Shown here: piece by piece, positions 18,575 to 26,922 of the stretch
Position numbering within the stretch: the stretch's first letter is position 1
Layout of the letters: each line of letters starts with the position of its first letter
Assembly (NCBI GenBank): GCA_937128505.1
Contig: CAKZMM010000075.1
Coordinates: 1 to 39,318, forward strand
Source of the DNA: an uncultured Thermogutta sp.
GTDB lineage: Bacteria > Planctomycetota > Planctomycetia > Pirellulales > Thermoguttaceae
DNA: 39,318 nt
Reading direction: 5' to 3'
The notes under the pieces: generated by a model
The model's database searches: none
Seen by the model: the letters and a program-made list of their open reading frames with translations, nothing else
What the model was told of the DNA's origin: nothing
Program-made: the position numbers and the translations under genes

Positions 18575-18602
18575 TTGACAAAATTGTGTTATTGAGTATC
18601 AT
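18575..18602 (+). promoter_or_regulatory. Sigma70-like promoter without an adjacent gene
   Basis: A perfect TTGACA (18575-18580) and TATCAT (18597-18602, four of six matches) are separated by 16 bp in an AT-rich stretch. The nearest plus-strand gene starts 550 bp later, so it would drive a long leader, an RNA, or nothing. Confidence 0.3.
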
Positions 18603-18862
18603 CTCAATGTAGCAGAGCTGTACCGCTCGCCTCGTGCTGAGCTCGCTCCGACGCTGAGTTTCCGGAGTCGGTTGGCACTCCCGCGGCCCTCGGCGGTCTC
18701 AGGAGTCGGTTTGTTCGGGAAACTCGATTTTCTTGGTAGCGGGGGCTTCGGCCGAAGTTTAAGGCGGGCTTGAGGATAGGTTTCGGGGCAATGTCAGGGA
18801 GGCGGGCTTCCAAACTCGAGCTGACTCTTGGTGGGTAAAAGAACCGTCTGGGCAGATACCGA

Positions 18863-18898
18863 ATTTTAGAGGCTTACTAGATTTTAGAGGCTTAATAG
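18863..18898. repeat. 18-nt tandem duplication
   Basis: ATTTTAGAGGCTTA(C/A)TAG occurs at 18863-18880 and 18881-18898, one mismatch. Confidence 0.9.
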
Positions 18899-19154
18899 AA
18901 ATCTCAGGGATGTATTGAAGATCGGCACGAAATTTGCTCACACCGCGGAATTAAACCATACAAGCGGATATTCCTCGCATTCACGGTTGCGTGGTGGCGA
19001 GGCAGTTCCGGCTCTTGGAGCCCCGGGTTAGTTGGCGGTTTATCCTGCGGCCGATTATCGCTGAATCCGCCGGTGTCCCCCCCAATACATTCGATGAATC
19101 AGCAACTTGAGGTTGTTACTTAGGTTTCGTAAAAGTTGAGGAGTGATGCACAAT

Positions 19155-19490
19155 ATGGCGAGCATTTTGGTGACTCCTGCGGCAGTCGAGGAGTTTAAGA
19201 GGATCATTGCCGAGCAAGGTCTTCCGCAAGGAACGGCCATTCGAATATCTGTGGTTGGTGGCGGTTGCAGCGGCTTCGAATACCGCTTGGAATTTGCGCA
19301 AAATCCCAATCCCGGCGAGGACGTCGTCGAGCAGTTCGACGGTGTAGCTGTGGTCGTGGATCGGAAGAGCCTCCGATTTCTAAATGGGACGACGGTTGAT
19401 TATCAGAAGACTTTGATGCAGCGGGGTTTTGTGTTCCACAATCCTCTCGCTGTACGGACCTGTGGCTGCGGCTCATCTTTCTCCCTTTGA
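19155..19490 (+). CDS. A-type iron-sulfur carrier (IscA/ErpA/HesB family)
   Basis: A 111-residue Fe-S cluster carrier that passes assembled clusters to target apoproteins in the cytosol. The three conserved cysteines are present: Cys38 in GGGCSGFEY, and Cys103 and Cys105 in the C-terminal CGCGSSF. Length and strand pattern are standard. The ATG at 19155 matches family N-termini (MASILVTPAAVEEF) and has GAGGAG 11 nt upstream; the in-frame ATG at 19146 and GTG at 19143 sit too close to that SD. Whether it is IscA, ErpA or SufA cannot be told from sequence alone. No isc/suf genes flank it, though the YgfZ-like gene is nearby and functionally allied. Confidence 0.93.
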   Translation: MASILVTPAAVEEFKRIIAEQGLPQGTAIRISVVGGGCSGFEYRLEFAQNPNPGEDVVEQFDGVAVVVDRKSLRFLNGTTVDYQKTLMQRGFVFHNPLAVRTCGCGSSFSL

Positions 19491-20582
19491 GCCGCCACAA
19501 CACCGCGATTGCTGCCGCCACAATAGCGAGATAGATCCCGGGCTTGAAGCCGCCAAAATAGCGAGATTCATCCTGAGAGGAGCACCGAGCGGATTCCGCG
19601 TGGATGACCGAATGGCTTCCGCGCGGAGCATCGCGCGTACTCTTCCTTCTGTTGTTTTGGTTTGCACTAAGACCTTTTTGCGCGTGGAATGAGCTTCGCC
19701 CCAATCGATGTATTGTTGGCAGGCTGTCACCCCTCTAAGCTCTTTGCGCACGAAGTTTTCTTGGGTCCCGTCTGGCCAAAACGCCGATTGCGGGTTGGGT
19801 CAGCTTGCTTTTTGCCCCCGAATTGGTTGAGTGGCTTTTTGGCCATCGAAATTCCTGCTATTAGTCCTGGGAATTGCTGCTTTTAGCCTTCGCAATCTTC
19901 GCTTTTTCTGACCCGTTAAAACTTTCTTGTCTTTGTCTTTTTACTTCCTAGACCTTTCTTTGTTTTTTTTGCTTCTTAGAACTTTCTTGGGTGCTTAGAA
20001 ATTTCCTAATCGGTCCCCTATTAAGCCCATTTGATCCCCCAGTCGGTCGCCTATTGGTCCCTTGTGGGGCAAATTTATCTGCTAATCGGTCCCCTATTAG
20101 GCCCTGTTGACCCCGTTTGGTCTCCTATCCGCTCTCCTGTTGAGCCGGTTTGATCGCCTATTGACCGCGAATAAACCCGAGACCACGATGGCCACCGGCA
20201 GGGGGTATGCCGCCGTGATTTCCCCCGCATCCTGGGCCAAATTCTTTCTTGGGGAAGGACGACTGAATTGTTTCTTGGGGAAAGGACTACTGAGAAGGGA
20301 CGATTGAACCGTGCGTCGGAACTTACGTCGGCCCGCTTGGGTATGGCCTGCAACCGCTCGAAAGGCGTATAGTCTCGCCGCGCGAAAAGCCGCAGTTGAG
20401 TCTCACTGAGCAGAATTACGCATTTACATGGGGAAAAACTAGTCGATTTGCCCCGCGATTGCCAGCATTCCGACTCATGGACGAACCTTTGAAGGGTTTT
20501 GAAGGGTTGCGAACTTTTCAGAGGGGATCCATCAGCTTTCTCCTGGCGAATCGGAAGTCAATGTCAGGAAGGAGCTCGGTCG
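19491..20582. other. Long intergenic region with degenerate repeats
   Basis: No gene is supported in 1.1 kb. It contains an imperfect duplication just after the Fe-S carrier gene (around 19508-19575, CCGCCA-AATAGCGAGAT) and a pyrimidine-rich tract with repeated CTTAGAA/TTTCTTG (19915-20005). A degenerate CGGTCCCCTATTA-type repeat cluster follows (20008-20170). Frames crossing the cluster translate to repetitive peptides and look artefactual. Confidence 0.55.
20008..20170. repeat. Cluster of degenerate repeats around CGGTCCCCTATTA
   Basis: TAATCGGTCCCCTATTA occurs exactly at 20008-20024 and 20083-20099 (75-bp period). Diverged relatives (CGGTCGCCTATTGG, GGTCTCCTATCC, GATCGCCTATTGACC) lie between and after. 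The spacing is irregular, so this is a decayed duplication cluster, not a regular array. Confidence 0.6.
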
Positions 20583-22760
20583 ATGAGGAGCACTTGGCAG
20601 GTTCCAGTCGGTTGGGGTGTAATTTTGGCCGTCGTAAGCTGCCTCTTGGGGGTAGCGGTTGTACCGGCCCAAACATTAACCGGCGACGGCCCCCCAGAAC
20701 CCTTACAAGCAGGGGCGGCCGAGGTCGATATTTCGCCACAATCTTTCCCGGTGATTATCGCCGGATCTTTCCTGGAACGCACCTCGGAGCACTGTCACGA
20801 CCCGCTATTTGCCCGGGCCATCGTCTTGAAAAGGGGAACGACGCGTTTGGCCATCGTCGTTGCCGACACGCTGATGATTCCCGGGGAGCTCGTCGAAAAA
20901 GCCCGGCGGTTGATCGAGCGTCAAACTCAGATCCCGGGCTCACACGTGCTTATCGGGGCCACGCATACCCATTCGGCGCCGGCTTTGATGGGTGCCTTAG
21001 GAACCCGACCTGACCCTTACCGCGAGCAATTTCCGCAGTGGATCGCGGAGGCCGTCACCCGGGCAGCCGAGCGTCTGGAGCCGGCGGAGATCGGCTGGAC
21101 AGTCGTCGCGGCTCCTCAGCACACGCATTGCCGCCGCTGGATCACGCGGCCTGACCGCATGCTACAAGATCCCTTCGGGCAGCTGACGGTTCGGGCCATG
21201 ATGCACCCGGGATATCAAAACCCGAACTTTATCGGTCCGGCGGGTCCGGTGGATACGGCCCTTTCCCTCATGGCAATCCGTTCCACGGAAGGACGCCCCA
21301 TAGCCCTTTTGGCCAATTACTCGATGCACTATTTCGGTGCCCCTGCGGTCTCGGCGGATTATTTCGGGCGGTTCTCGCGGCTTGTAAGCAAGCAGATCAC
21401 CCCGGCGGGAGCCGAACCTTGTGTGGTCATGATGTCCCAGGGCACCAGCGGCGACTTGCATTGGATGGATTACAGTCAACCCCGAAAAGAAATCACCCTG
21501 GAAAGCTATGCCCAGGAAGTTGCCGATATTGCCTGCCAAGCGTACCAATCGCTGAGCTATCAGGGAGGTGTATCTCTGGCGGCAGCCGAAAGCGTGTTGA
21601 TGCTCAAACGGCGCACGCCCGACGAGGCCCGGCTGGCATGGGCCCGGCAGATGGTCGCCAAGATGTCTTCCCCCAAACCCCAGAATATCCCGGAGGTCTA
21701 CGCCCTCGAGCAGATCTATTTGCACGAGTCTCCCCAGGCTCAAGTTCGAGTTCAGGCGATGCGGATCGGCGAGCTGGGCTTAGTCGCAATTCCCTGCGAA
21801 GTGTTTGGGATTACCGGGTTGAAGATCAAAAATAGAAGTCCTTTTGATACCACAGTGGTTTTCGAGCTAGCCAATGGGGCGGAAGGGTATATCCCCCCAC
21901 CGGAACAGCATGCGCTCGGCGGTTACACTACCTGGCCCGCCCGCACGGCGGGGCTGGAGATCGAAGCGGAGCCGAAAATCGTCGAGGCCGGCTTGCAACT
22001 GCTAGAGCAACTAGCAGGCAAGCCCCGGCGGTCCGCGGTTGAAGCCCGGGGTGCCTTTGTGGAAGCGATTCTAAGCCACAAGCCGATCGCCTATTGGCGA
22101 ATGGGCGATATGGACGGCTGCCAATTGGCCGACGAAGTGGCCGGTTTGCTTCCCGCCTCCTTGGAACCGGGATACGCACTTTACCTGGAGGGGGCCGATA
22201 GACCGGGGATTACCGCCGGAAAGCAGATCAGCCGTGCCGTTCATTTTGCCGGGGGCCGCGCCGTGGCCACCATCCCGTCCTTAGAGGACTGCTGGAGCGT
22301 AACCTTTTGGTTCTGGAATGGTCTTCCCCATGATGCGCGGGCAATAACCGGCTATTTGATTTCGCGCGGACCCTTGGGCGATCCCAAGGCGGCCGGCGAT
22401 CACTGGGGAATCGGCGGCACGCACCGCCCGGAAATTCAGGGCCGCCTCTTTTTCTTTAACGGCAACGAGAAGGAGGAAATTTTGGTCGGCCACACCCCCT
22501 TAGAGTTGAAGCGGTGGTATTTCTGCGTGGTGGTTCGCGACGGCCAGAGCGTAGCCGCCTACCTCGACGGAGCCCCGGAGCCCGAATTGGCCGGTCGCGC
22601 CTCCTGGTCCATTCAGCCTGAGGTCAAAACCCTGGTGATCGCAGGGAGGAGCGACGGACTTTTCCCCCTGGAGGGGAAGTTGGACGAGGTCGCCGTCTTT
22701 AACCGAGCATTAACGCCCGCGGAAATCGGTCGAATTTTTCAAGCTGCAATGAACCCGTGA
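20583..22760 (+). CDS. Secreted neutral/alkaline ceramidase-like protein with LamG domain
   Basis: A 725-residue exported protein. The signal peptide has a hydrophobic core (WGVILAVVSCLLGVAVVP, cleavage near PAQT). Residues about 40-470 resemble the neutral/alkaline non-lysosomal ceramidase N-terminal domain: GAAEVDISP opening, GATHTHSAPA (about residues 125-134) as zinc ligands, and the GTSGDLHWMDY block. The last 200 residues (from SHKPIAYWRMGD, through FWFWNG, to KLDEVAVFNRALTPAEIGRIF) are a typical LamG/concanavalin-like jelly roll for carbohydrate binding. Planctomycete proteins of this design are often called ceramidases, but their substrate is unproven; hydrolysis of an amide or ester in a glycolipid or polysaccharide is inferred. 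ATG at 20583 follows AAGGAG by 8 nt; the upstream in-frame ATG at 20499 adds non-signal residues. It appears monocistronic. Confidence 0.82.
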   Translation: MRSTWQVPVGWGVILAVVSCLLGVAVVPAQTLTGDGPPEPLQAGAAEVDISPQSFPVIIAGSFLERTSEHCHDPLFARAIVLKRGTTRLAIVVADTLMIPGELVEKARRLIERQTQIPGSHVLIGATHTHSAPALMGALGTRPDPYREQFPQWIAEAVTRAAERLEPAEIGWTVVAAPQHTHCRRWITRPDRMLQDPFGQLTVRAMMHPGYQNPNFIGPAGPVDTALSLMAIRSTEGRPIALLANYSMHYFGAPAVSADYFGRFSRLVSKQITPAGAEPCVVMMSQGTSGDLHWMDYSQPRKEITLESYAQEVADIACQAYQSLSYQGGVSLAAAESVLMLKRRTPDEARLAWARQMVAKMSSPKPQNIPEVYALEQIYLHESPQAQVRVQAMRIGELGLVAIPCEVFGITGLKIKNRSPFDTTVVFELANGAEGYIPPPEQHALGGYTTWPARTAGLEIEAEPKIVEAGLQLLEQLAGKPRRSAVEARGAFVEAILSHKPIAYWRMGDMDGCQLADEVAGLLPASLEPGYALYLEGADRPGITAGKQISRAVHFAGGRAVATIPSLEDCWSVTFWFWNGLPHDARAITGYLISRGPLGDPKAAGDHWGIGGTHRPEIQGRLFFFNGNEKEEILVGHTPLELKRWYFCVVVRDGQSVAAYLDGAPEPELAGRASWSIQPEVKTLVIAGRSDGLFPLEGKLDEVAVFNRALTPAEIGRIFQAAMNP

Positions 22761-23037
22761 GCTTCCCCGAAAGTCGACTCTAAGAAAACCTCTCGGTTAA
22801 GCGCTCGAGCTATACCTGTCGTTTAAAGCCGCTGCCGGGTACTTCCGGCGACCCTAGGCACGGCCGAACGGCTTGTGCCGGACGGTGTCGTACGATGGTT
22901 GCCTTACGGCTTTTGAGCTGGTGCGGCTTCCGCAGCATTGGCGGCTGCCTTCGCCCCGTGGGTAACTTCCCTTGCCACCGGAGGCGCTTATGGCGACGTT
23001 ATTTTTGAGCAGTCTTTACCCGGCATATCGAGTGTAC

Positions 23038-23093
23038 ATGGCGGCAGAGGACCGGTTGCAGAGGGTGCTGATGGCGGCAGATCACCGGTTGCA
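23038..23093. repeat. 23-nt direct repeat, 33-bp period
   Basis: ATGGCGGCAGA(GG/TC)ACCGGTTGCA occurs at 23038-23060 and 23071-23093 with two mismatches. Confidence 0.85.
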
Positions 23094-23184
23094 TAAGCCG
23101 GTTAATATTCATAAGCCTTTAATCAATTTGCGCCCGGTGCCGGCAAAGGCGGCGCATCCTCACAAAATTGGACCCCTTTAGTGC

Positions 23185-23218
23185 CCGGGTTTTTCTTAGA
23201 ACCGGGTTTTTCTTAGAA
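23185..23218. repeat. Exact 17-nt tandem duplication
   Basis: CCGGGTTTTTCTTAGAA occurs twice back to back (23185-23201, 23202-23218). Confidence 0.9.
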
Positions 23219-23250
23219 GTCGTAACCTTTCTTGCGACCCGCGGTTGTCT

Positions 23251-23286
23251 GAGAATATCTGAAAATATCTGAGAATATCTGAACAT
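23251..23286. repeat. 10-nt tandem repeat, three and a half copies
   Basis: GAGAATATCT, GAAAATATCT and GAGAATATCT are followed by a partial GAACAT. It ends just before the stop codon of the hemerythrin gene. Confidence 0.85.
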
Positions 23287-23298
23287 CAAACCGCCGGT

Positions 23299-23895
23299 TT
23301 AGTGACCGCAGCATCGGTGGGCGGCGGCTGCGGACCGCTTTGGTACCCCGAAATGTTCAGCCAACTCGTCAGCCATTCGGATGTATCCCTCGTGGACGCC
23401 AACCCCCATATGCTCGGTTTCGACCCGTTGAAATGCCTCGAGCAAGACGGCTTGATCATGATCGTTAAAAGCCTGGTCGGCCATTGGAAAAAGGCAATGA
23501 TCCTCTTTTTCGATGTGGTTACGCAGTAGGCTGATGAACGCACGGGCGGCGGCGGCGAAACCGTTGGCCGCGTGGGCAGTTCCGCCTTTCAGGCTCGCCA
23601 AGGCCTGAGCCATTGCGGCCACTCGCTGGCGACCGAGTTCATGTTCATAAAGCATCACCCCCGTGGGTCCTCCGTCACGCACAAATCCTTTTTGCTCCAT
23701 CGCCGGAAAGAAGTGGGATTCTTCCTTCCCGTGATGGCACCGGTCGGCAAAATTTCGGAAGAAATCCAGGGCTTTACTGGCCGCCGCGGTATCCAACGGG
23801 CTTCCGGCTTCCACGCACTCGGCCATTTTCTCCAGGCAATCCAGAACTTGCTCGATGACGCGATGTTCGCCGCTGAGGATAGCGCTAGGTTTCAT
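23299..23895 (-). CDS. Hemerythrin HHE domain protein
   Basis: A 198-residue di-iron four-helix protein. All expected iron ligands are visible: His11 (GEHRVIEQ), His54/His55 and Glu58/Glu59 with His61 (HHGKEESHFFP), His85 (YEHELGR), His127, Glu131 and His133 (NHIEKEDHCLFP). This pattern matches cytosolic HHE proteins that bind O2 or NO. The tail ends HRCCGH, which could bind metal. ATG at 23895 follows GGAGG by 8 nt. It lies 405 bp downstream of norZ on the same strand, and an Fnr-like regulator lies beyond norZ, so an accessory role in NO or O2 response is inferred. A TTGAT half-site (23945-23941 on the minus strand) lies about 50 bp upstream of the start, but its second half is poor. Confidence 0.88.
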   Translation of the reverse strand: MKPSAILSGEHRVIEQVLDCLEKMAECVEAGSPLDTAAASKALDFFRNFADRCHHGKEESHFFPAMEQKGFVRDGGPTGVMLYEHELGRQRVAAMAQALASLKGGTAHAANGFAAAARAFISLLRNHIEKEDHCLFPMADQAFNDHDQAVLLEAFQRVETEHMGVGVHEGYIRMADELAEHFGVPKRSAAAAHRCCGH

Positions 23896-24300
23896 AGAGT
23901 TTTCCTCCGGAGAATATTTCGACTGTAGCGTACGTTCACTATCAAATACGGCGGGGCGAATTCCGTCCGGGCCCTCGCCGCAAGCGAAAATCGCCGAGCT
24001 TCTACCGGCAAGACTTCCCCAAAAAAACCGTAAACGGGGCCGAAACGCATTTTTGCCCCTACTGCTTTTCCTGTACCTGCCGCACTCGTCTTTGCCACCG
24101 ATTTCCTCCTGCTGGTTTATTGCACAGATCCTTGCGAAAAGGCGTGAGAATTCCGTCGAGCTTCAGATGCGTGCCGCTCCTTTGGCTCGCTAAGCTCCCT
24201 GGAACGGTGCTTGCTTGACCCTGCGGATTTCACCGCAATCCCACGTGCTAAATACACGGGTTTTGCTTCGCTCAAATGCTCCTGGGAACCGCCGGCGGTT
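23896..24300. other. Spacer between norZ and the hemerythrin gene
   Basis: No gene is supported. A perfect palindrome AACCGCCGGCGGTT (24287-24300) abuts the norZ stop codon, without a T tract. The 405-bp length argues that the hemerythrin gene has its own promoter. Confidence 0.5.
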
Positions 24301-26571
24301 TTAAGGCAGGCTTTCCGAGCGGGTTATCGCGCGGAGCTTCGGGAACGTGGTGACGAGGAAATACAGCAGGGGTAATGCCCCTACCACGATGATGATTAGG
24401 TCCGGAACCATGCGGAAGTTTCCAAGCTGTTGAATGACCGGCATGTTGTAGAAATCTGCACTTCGCGCAAACCAAGTTCCCGTCTGATAAGCGTGCCAGG
24501 CCTGGATAACACCGATGGGCAGCAGCCCTGTTAGAGACATCAGAGCCAAGCCCACATTCAGTCCCCAAAAGCTGATTGCCAACAATCGGTCGTTCCAATG
24601 CCGATCTTCCACCAAGCCCCGCCATGAGAACAGGATCAGGGCGATGGCCAGCATCCCGTAAACCCCGAACAAAGCGGTGTGTCCGTGGTTGCTAGTTAGA
24701 TAGGTTCCGTGTTCATAGTAGTTGATGATGGGCAGGTTGATCATGAAGCCGAAAATCCCCGCGCCCACAAAGTTCCACACGCTGCTCGCCGTGAGGAAGT
24801 AAAGCGGCCAGCGATATGGAAATTGTCGGCCTGCCTCGCGGATCGACTTATACTCCATCCATGCCCGGACTACCAAAAGCAGGAGCGGAATCGGCTCCAG
24901 CGAGCTGAACACCCCACCAAGGGCTAACCAAAAACTCGGTCCACCATACCAGAAATAATGATGGGCGGTACCCGGTATCCCGGAAAGGAACACTAGGATT
25001 GCCGTCAAGTACGCAACGCGCAGGGCCGATCGCGGCGTGACCAGTCCTAAAGTCACGAGGAATAGCGAAATCACCGCTACGCCGAAAAACTCGAAAATAC
25101 TTTCCACCCATATGTGTACAACGAACCACCGCCAATAGTCCGCGACCGTCAGATGGGTTCCCCGTCCATAAAAGAGTCCAAACCCAAAAAAGGCCACCAC
25201 AAAGATGGCACTGAAGACATAAAACCAGGTCAAGGCGCGGCGGTCGGCTACCTCAGGCAGCTCGGTATTCTTCGGGTAAAGCACCGGCATCATCACCCGG
25301 TAGACGATCACCAGCCAATAGATCAGCCCCACAAAGAGCAAGATCTGCCACAGGCGACCCAGCTCCAGATATTCCCACCCTTGATGACCCAACCAAAACC
25401 ACAGATCGCCGAGGTAACCTTTGATCCCTAGCACCTGACCCAGCAAACTACCGACGGCTACGATCAACACCGCCATAAAAAGCAGGTTCACCAGCAGCCG
25501 CTGGCCCGCTGGTTCTTTGCCGGCTACCAACGGGGCCAAATAGATGGCCGTGCCAACCCAGGAAAGGGCGATCCAAAAAATCGCCAATTGCAGATGCCAA
25601 GTCTTCGCCAAACTGTAGGGATAATTCTCCCCGATGAACTGAATGTAGAAGCTGCCGGGATGGACCGTGTAATGGGCCAGCAGCCCCCCGTGCAGGATCT
25701 GCATCAAGAAAAGCAGACCCGCCACCAGGAAGAACTTCGCCGAGGCACGCTGGCTAGGAGTCACCGGCTGGACCAGCAAGCGGCGGGCAGCCTCCGCAGC
25801 CCGGGCTTCTCCATAAAAGAACTGGTAGCGATGAACGATGTACACCACCACACCCAAAACCGCAAACAGCGCCAAAATGGAACCGATGCTCCACACAAAG
25901 GCCGCCGTGGAGGCCGTGTTGCCGACGCTTCGGTCCGGCGGCCAATTGTTGGTGTAGGTGTAGTTTAAGCCGGGCCGCTCGGTCCCCGCCGCCCAGGCCG
26001 TCCAGAAAAAGAAGTCGGCCAGGGATTCGCGCTCCTCCGCTGTGGGCACGGTATTGGGCAAGAAGCCATATTCCGGATTGCCTTTGCCGAATTGCTCATC
26101 CCAGTATTGCCGATTGCGTTCGAAGGCGAAGCTCTGTGCCTCGGTAAGTGGAAGGACCCCGGTGTTCGCCTGATAACGGTTTTGCCGCAGTTCGTAAATG
26201 ACGGTGGCATCCACCTGGGCCTTCTCATGCCCCGTGAGCCGTTCGTAGGCCCCGGCTTGAGGTTCCCCCGGTGAGATCGCCCACTCCCGCATCCAGCGTC
26301 CGAGGTTACTGAGCGTCCGTGCCGAGAACTCCGGCCCGCGCAAGGAACCGTGACCCCAAATGCTCCCGTGATCCATCAGCCCATACCGCTGATAGACGTT
26401 CTGCCCCTGGAGAATCTTCTCCGCCGTGGTCAGCACTTGACCAGTGGGGCTTTCGACCCGTTGGGGAATCGGGGGGACATGATCCAGTGCGAAATACCCC
26501 CCGATCAACAAAATCCCCATCGCGACAACGAACGAAATCACCGCTGCCTTGCCTAGTGAACTTGTATTCAT
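24301..26571 (-). CDS. norZ: Quinol-dependent nitric oxide reductase (qNOR)
   Basis: A 756-residue integral membrane enzyme that reduces two NO to N2O using quinol. The N-terminal helix (AAVISFVVAMGILLIGGYFAL) is followed by a periplasmic cytochrome-c-like domain (about residues 40-220, GQNVYQRYGLMDHGSIWGHG) without a CXXCH heme site. That absence distinguishes quinol-type qNOR from cytochrome-fed cNOR. About twelve further helices follow, with conserved His and Glu around the heme b/b3-FeB site: VHIWVESIFEFFGV, TAHHYFWYG and NHGHTALFGVYG. ATG at 26571 has GAGGAG 8 nt upstream. A predicted FNR/DNR box at 26785-26798 with a -10 at 26757-26762 faces this gene, and the divergent gene encodes a matching regulator. 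The nearby hemerythrin gene suggests NO detoxification. No other denitrification genes are visible, so respiratory denitrification is not demonstrated. Confidence 0.95.
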   Translation of the reverse strand: MNTSSLGKAAVISFVVAMGILLIGGYFALDHVPPIPQRVESPTGQVLTTAEKILQGQNVYQRYGLMDHGSIWGHGSLRGPEFSARTLSNLGRWMREWAISPGEPQAGAYERLTGHEKAQVDATVIYELRQNRYQANTGVLPLTEAQSFAFERNRQYWDEQFGKGNPEYGFLPNTVPTAEERESLADFFFWTAWAAGTERPGLNYTYTNNWPPDRSVGNTASTAAFVWSIGSILALFAVLGVVVYIVHRYQFFYGEARAAEAARRLLVQPVTPSQRASAKFFLVAGLLFLMQILHGGLLAHYTVHPGSFYIQFIGENYPYSLAKTWHLQLAIFWIALSWVGTAIYLAPLVAGKEPAGQRLLVNLLFMAVLIVAVGSLLGQVLGIKGYLGDLWFWLGHQGWEYLELGRLWQILLFVGLIYWLVIVYRVMMPVLYPKNTELPEVADRRALTWFYVFSAIFVVAFFGFGLFYGRGTHLTVADYWRWFVVHIWVESIFEFFGVAVISLFLVTLGLVTPRSALRVAYLTAILVFLSGIPGTAHHYFWYGGPSFWLALGGVFSSLEPIPLLLLVVRAWMEYKSIREAGRQFPYRWPLYFLTASSVWNFVGAGIFGFMINLPIINYYEHGTYLTSNHGHTALFGVYGMLAIALILFSWRGLVEDRHWNDRLLAISFWGLNVGLALMSLTGLLPIGVIQAWHAYQTGTWFARSADFYNMPVIQQLGNFRMVPDLIIIVVGALPLLYFLVTTFPKLRAITRSESLP

Positions 26572-26756
26572 CGTCTTGGCTCCTCACTTGACACAGGGGG
26601 CAATCATTTCCGCCAAATCATCCGCGACTTTCTGATCAATTCCTCTTCGCTACCGGGCGGAGCCATTCGGCTGGTGTGAGATCCTCGAGGTTTTGGCAGG
26701 AATGAGCCGGCACGATCCGCCCACCGAGTAATCCCTTTTGCGTCGGTTCACGTGCA

Positions 26757-26762
26757 AGGATA
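26757..26762 (-). promoter_or_regulatory. -10 element of the predicted norZ promoter
   Basis: On the minus strand this reads TATCCT (four of six matches to TATAAT). Its bases fall at -12 to -7 if the FNR-type box centre (26791.5) is at -41.5, the classical class II arrangement. Transcription would start at about 26750, leaving a leader of about 179 nt before norZ. Confidence 0.45.
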
Positions 26763-26784
26763 GCCCTCGGTTGACAAGAATTCC

Positions 26785-26798
26785 TTGATTCAGGTCAA
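26785..26798. promoter_or_regulatory. FNR/DNR-type operator
   Basis: TTGAT-TCAG-GTCAA matches the TTGAT-N4-ATCAA consensus with one mismatch. It lies between norZ and the gene for a Crp/Fnr protein whose recognition helix carries the E-x-x-S-R residues that read TTGAT. Toward the regulator gene, TCGAAT (26820-26825) would be one base off class II spacing, so control in both directions is possible. Confidence 0.6.
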
Positions 26799-26922
26799 AT
26801 GGTTGACCGGGAATTAGGTTCGAATGACTGGCCAAAAAGGGTGGCCAGTCGCGGGGAAGTCGCGCCGCGTGTGAATCGGCTTCGGAGCAGCCGCTCCGCG
26901 CTTGCGACCAAAGGGCAAATAC

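Larger units (their letters stand above)
18437..19154. other. Divergent region between YgfZ-like and Fe-S carrier genes
   Basis: No gene is supported. The AT-rich part near 18480-18605 should hold the YgfZ-side promoter. A good sigma70 match on the plus strand lies at 18575-18602, over 500 bp before the next gene. An 18-nt tandem duplication lies at 18863-18898. Confidence 0.55.
22761..23298. other. Convergent intergenic region with stacked duplications
   Basis: A hairpin (GGCAC-GCCG with CGGC-GTGCC, about 22857-22879) follows the ceramidase-like gene but lacks a T tract. Three duplications occupy 23038-23286. A 63-codon frame at 22990-23181 starts ATG five bases after GGAGG; its middle is an 11-residue duplication created by the DNA repeat, so I do not call it a gene. 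Confidence 0.55.
26572..26922. promoter_or_regulatory. Divergent norZ / Crp-Fnr control region
   Basis: This 351-bp region separates norZ (minus) from the regulator gene (plus) and holds the FNR-type box. TTGAC-like half-sites recur at 26771-26775 and 26803-26807 around it, so more than one dimer could bind. A TGATCA palindrome lies near 26633. No coding sequence is supported. Confidence 0.6.

Noticed and set aside
20075-20353. Minus-strand frame coding a GDQTGSTG repeat peptide
   Set aside because: The peptide repeat mirrors the degenerate DNA repeat cluster; there is no SD or motif.
22990-23181. A 63-codon frame with GGAGG 5 nt upstream
   Set aside because: The frame consists largely of a DNA-level duplication and shows no protein signature; conservation data would be needed.
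23932-23945. FNR box upstream of the hemerythrin gene
   Set aside because: Only one half-site (TTGAT on the minus strand) is good; the other half matches at two of five positions.
26811-26830. tRNA T-arm-like GGTTCGAAT
   Set aside because: No acceptor stem or anticodon arm can be folded around it; it is part of the norZ/regulator intergenic region.
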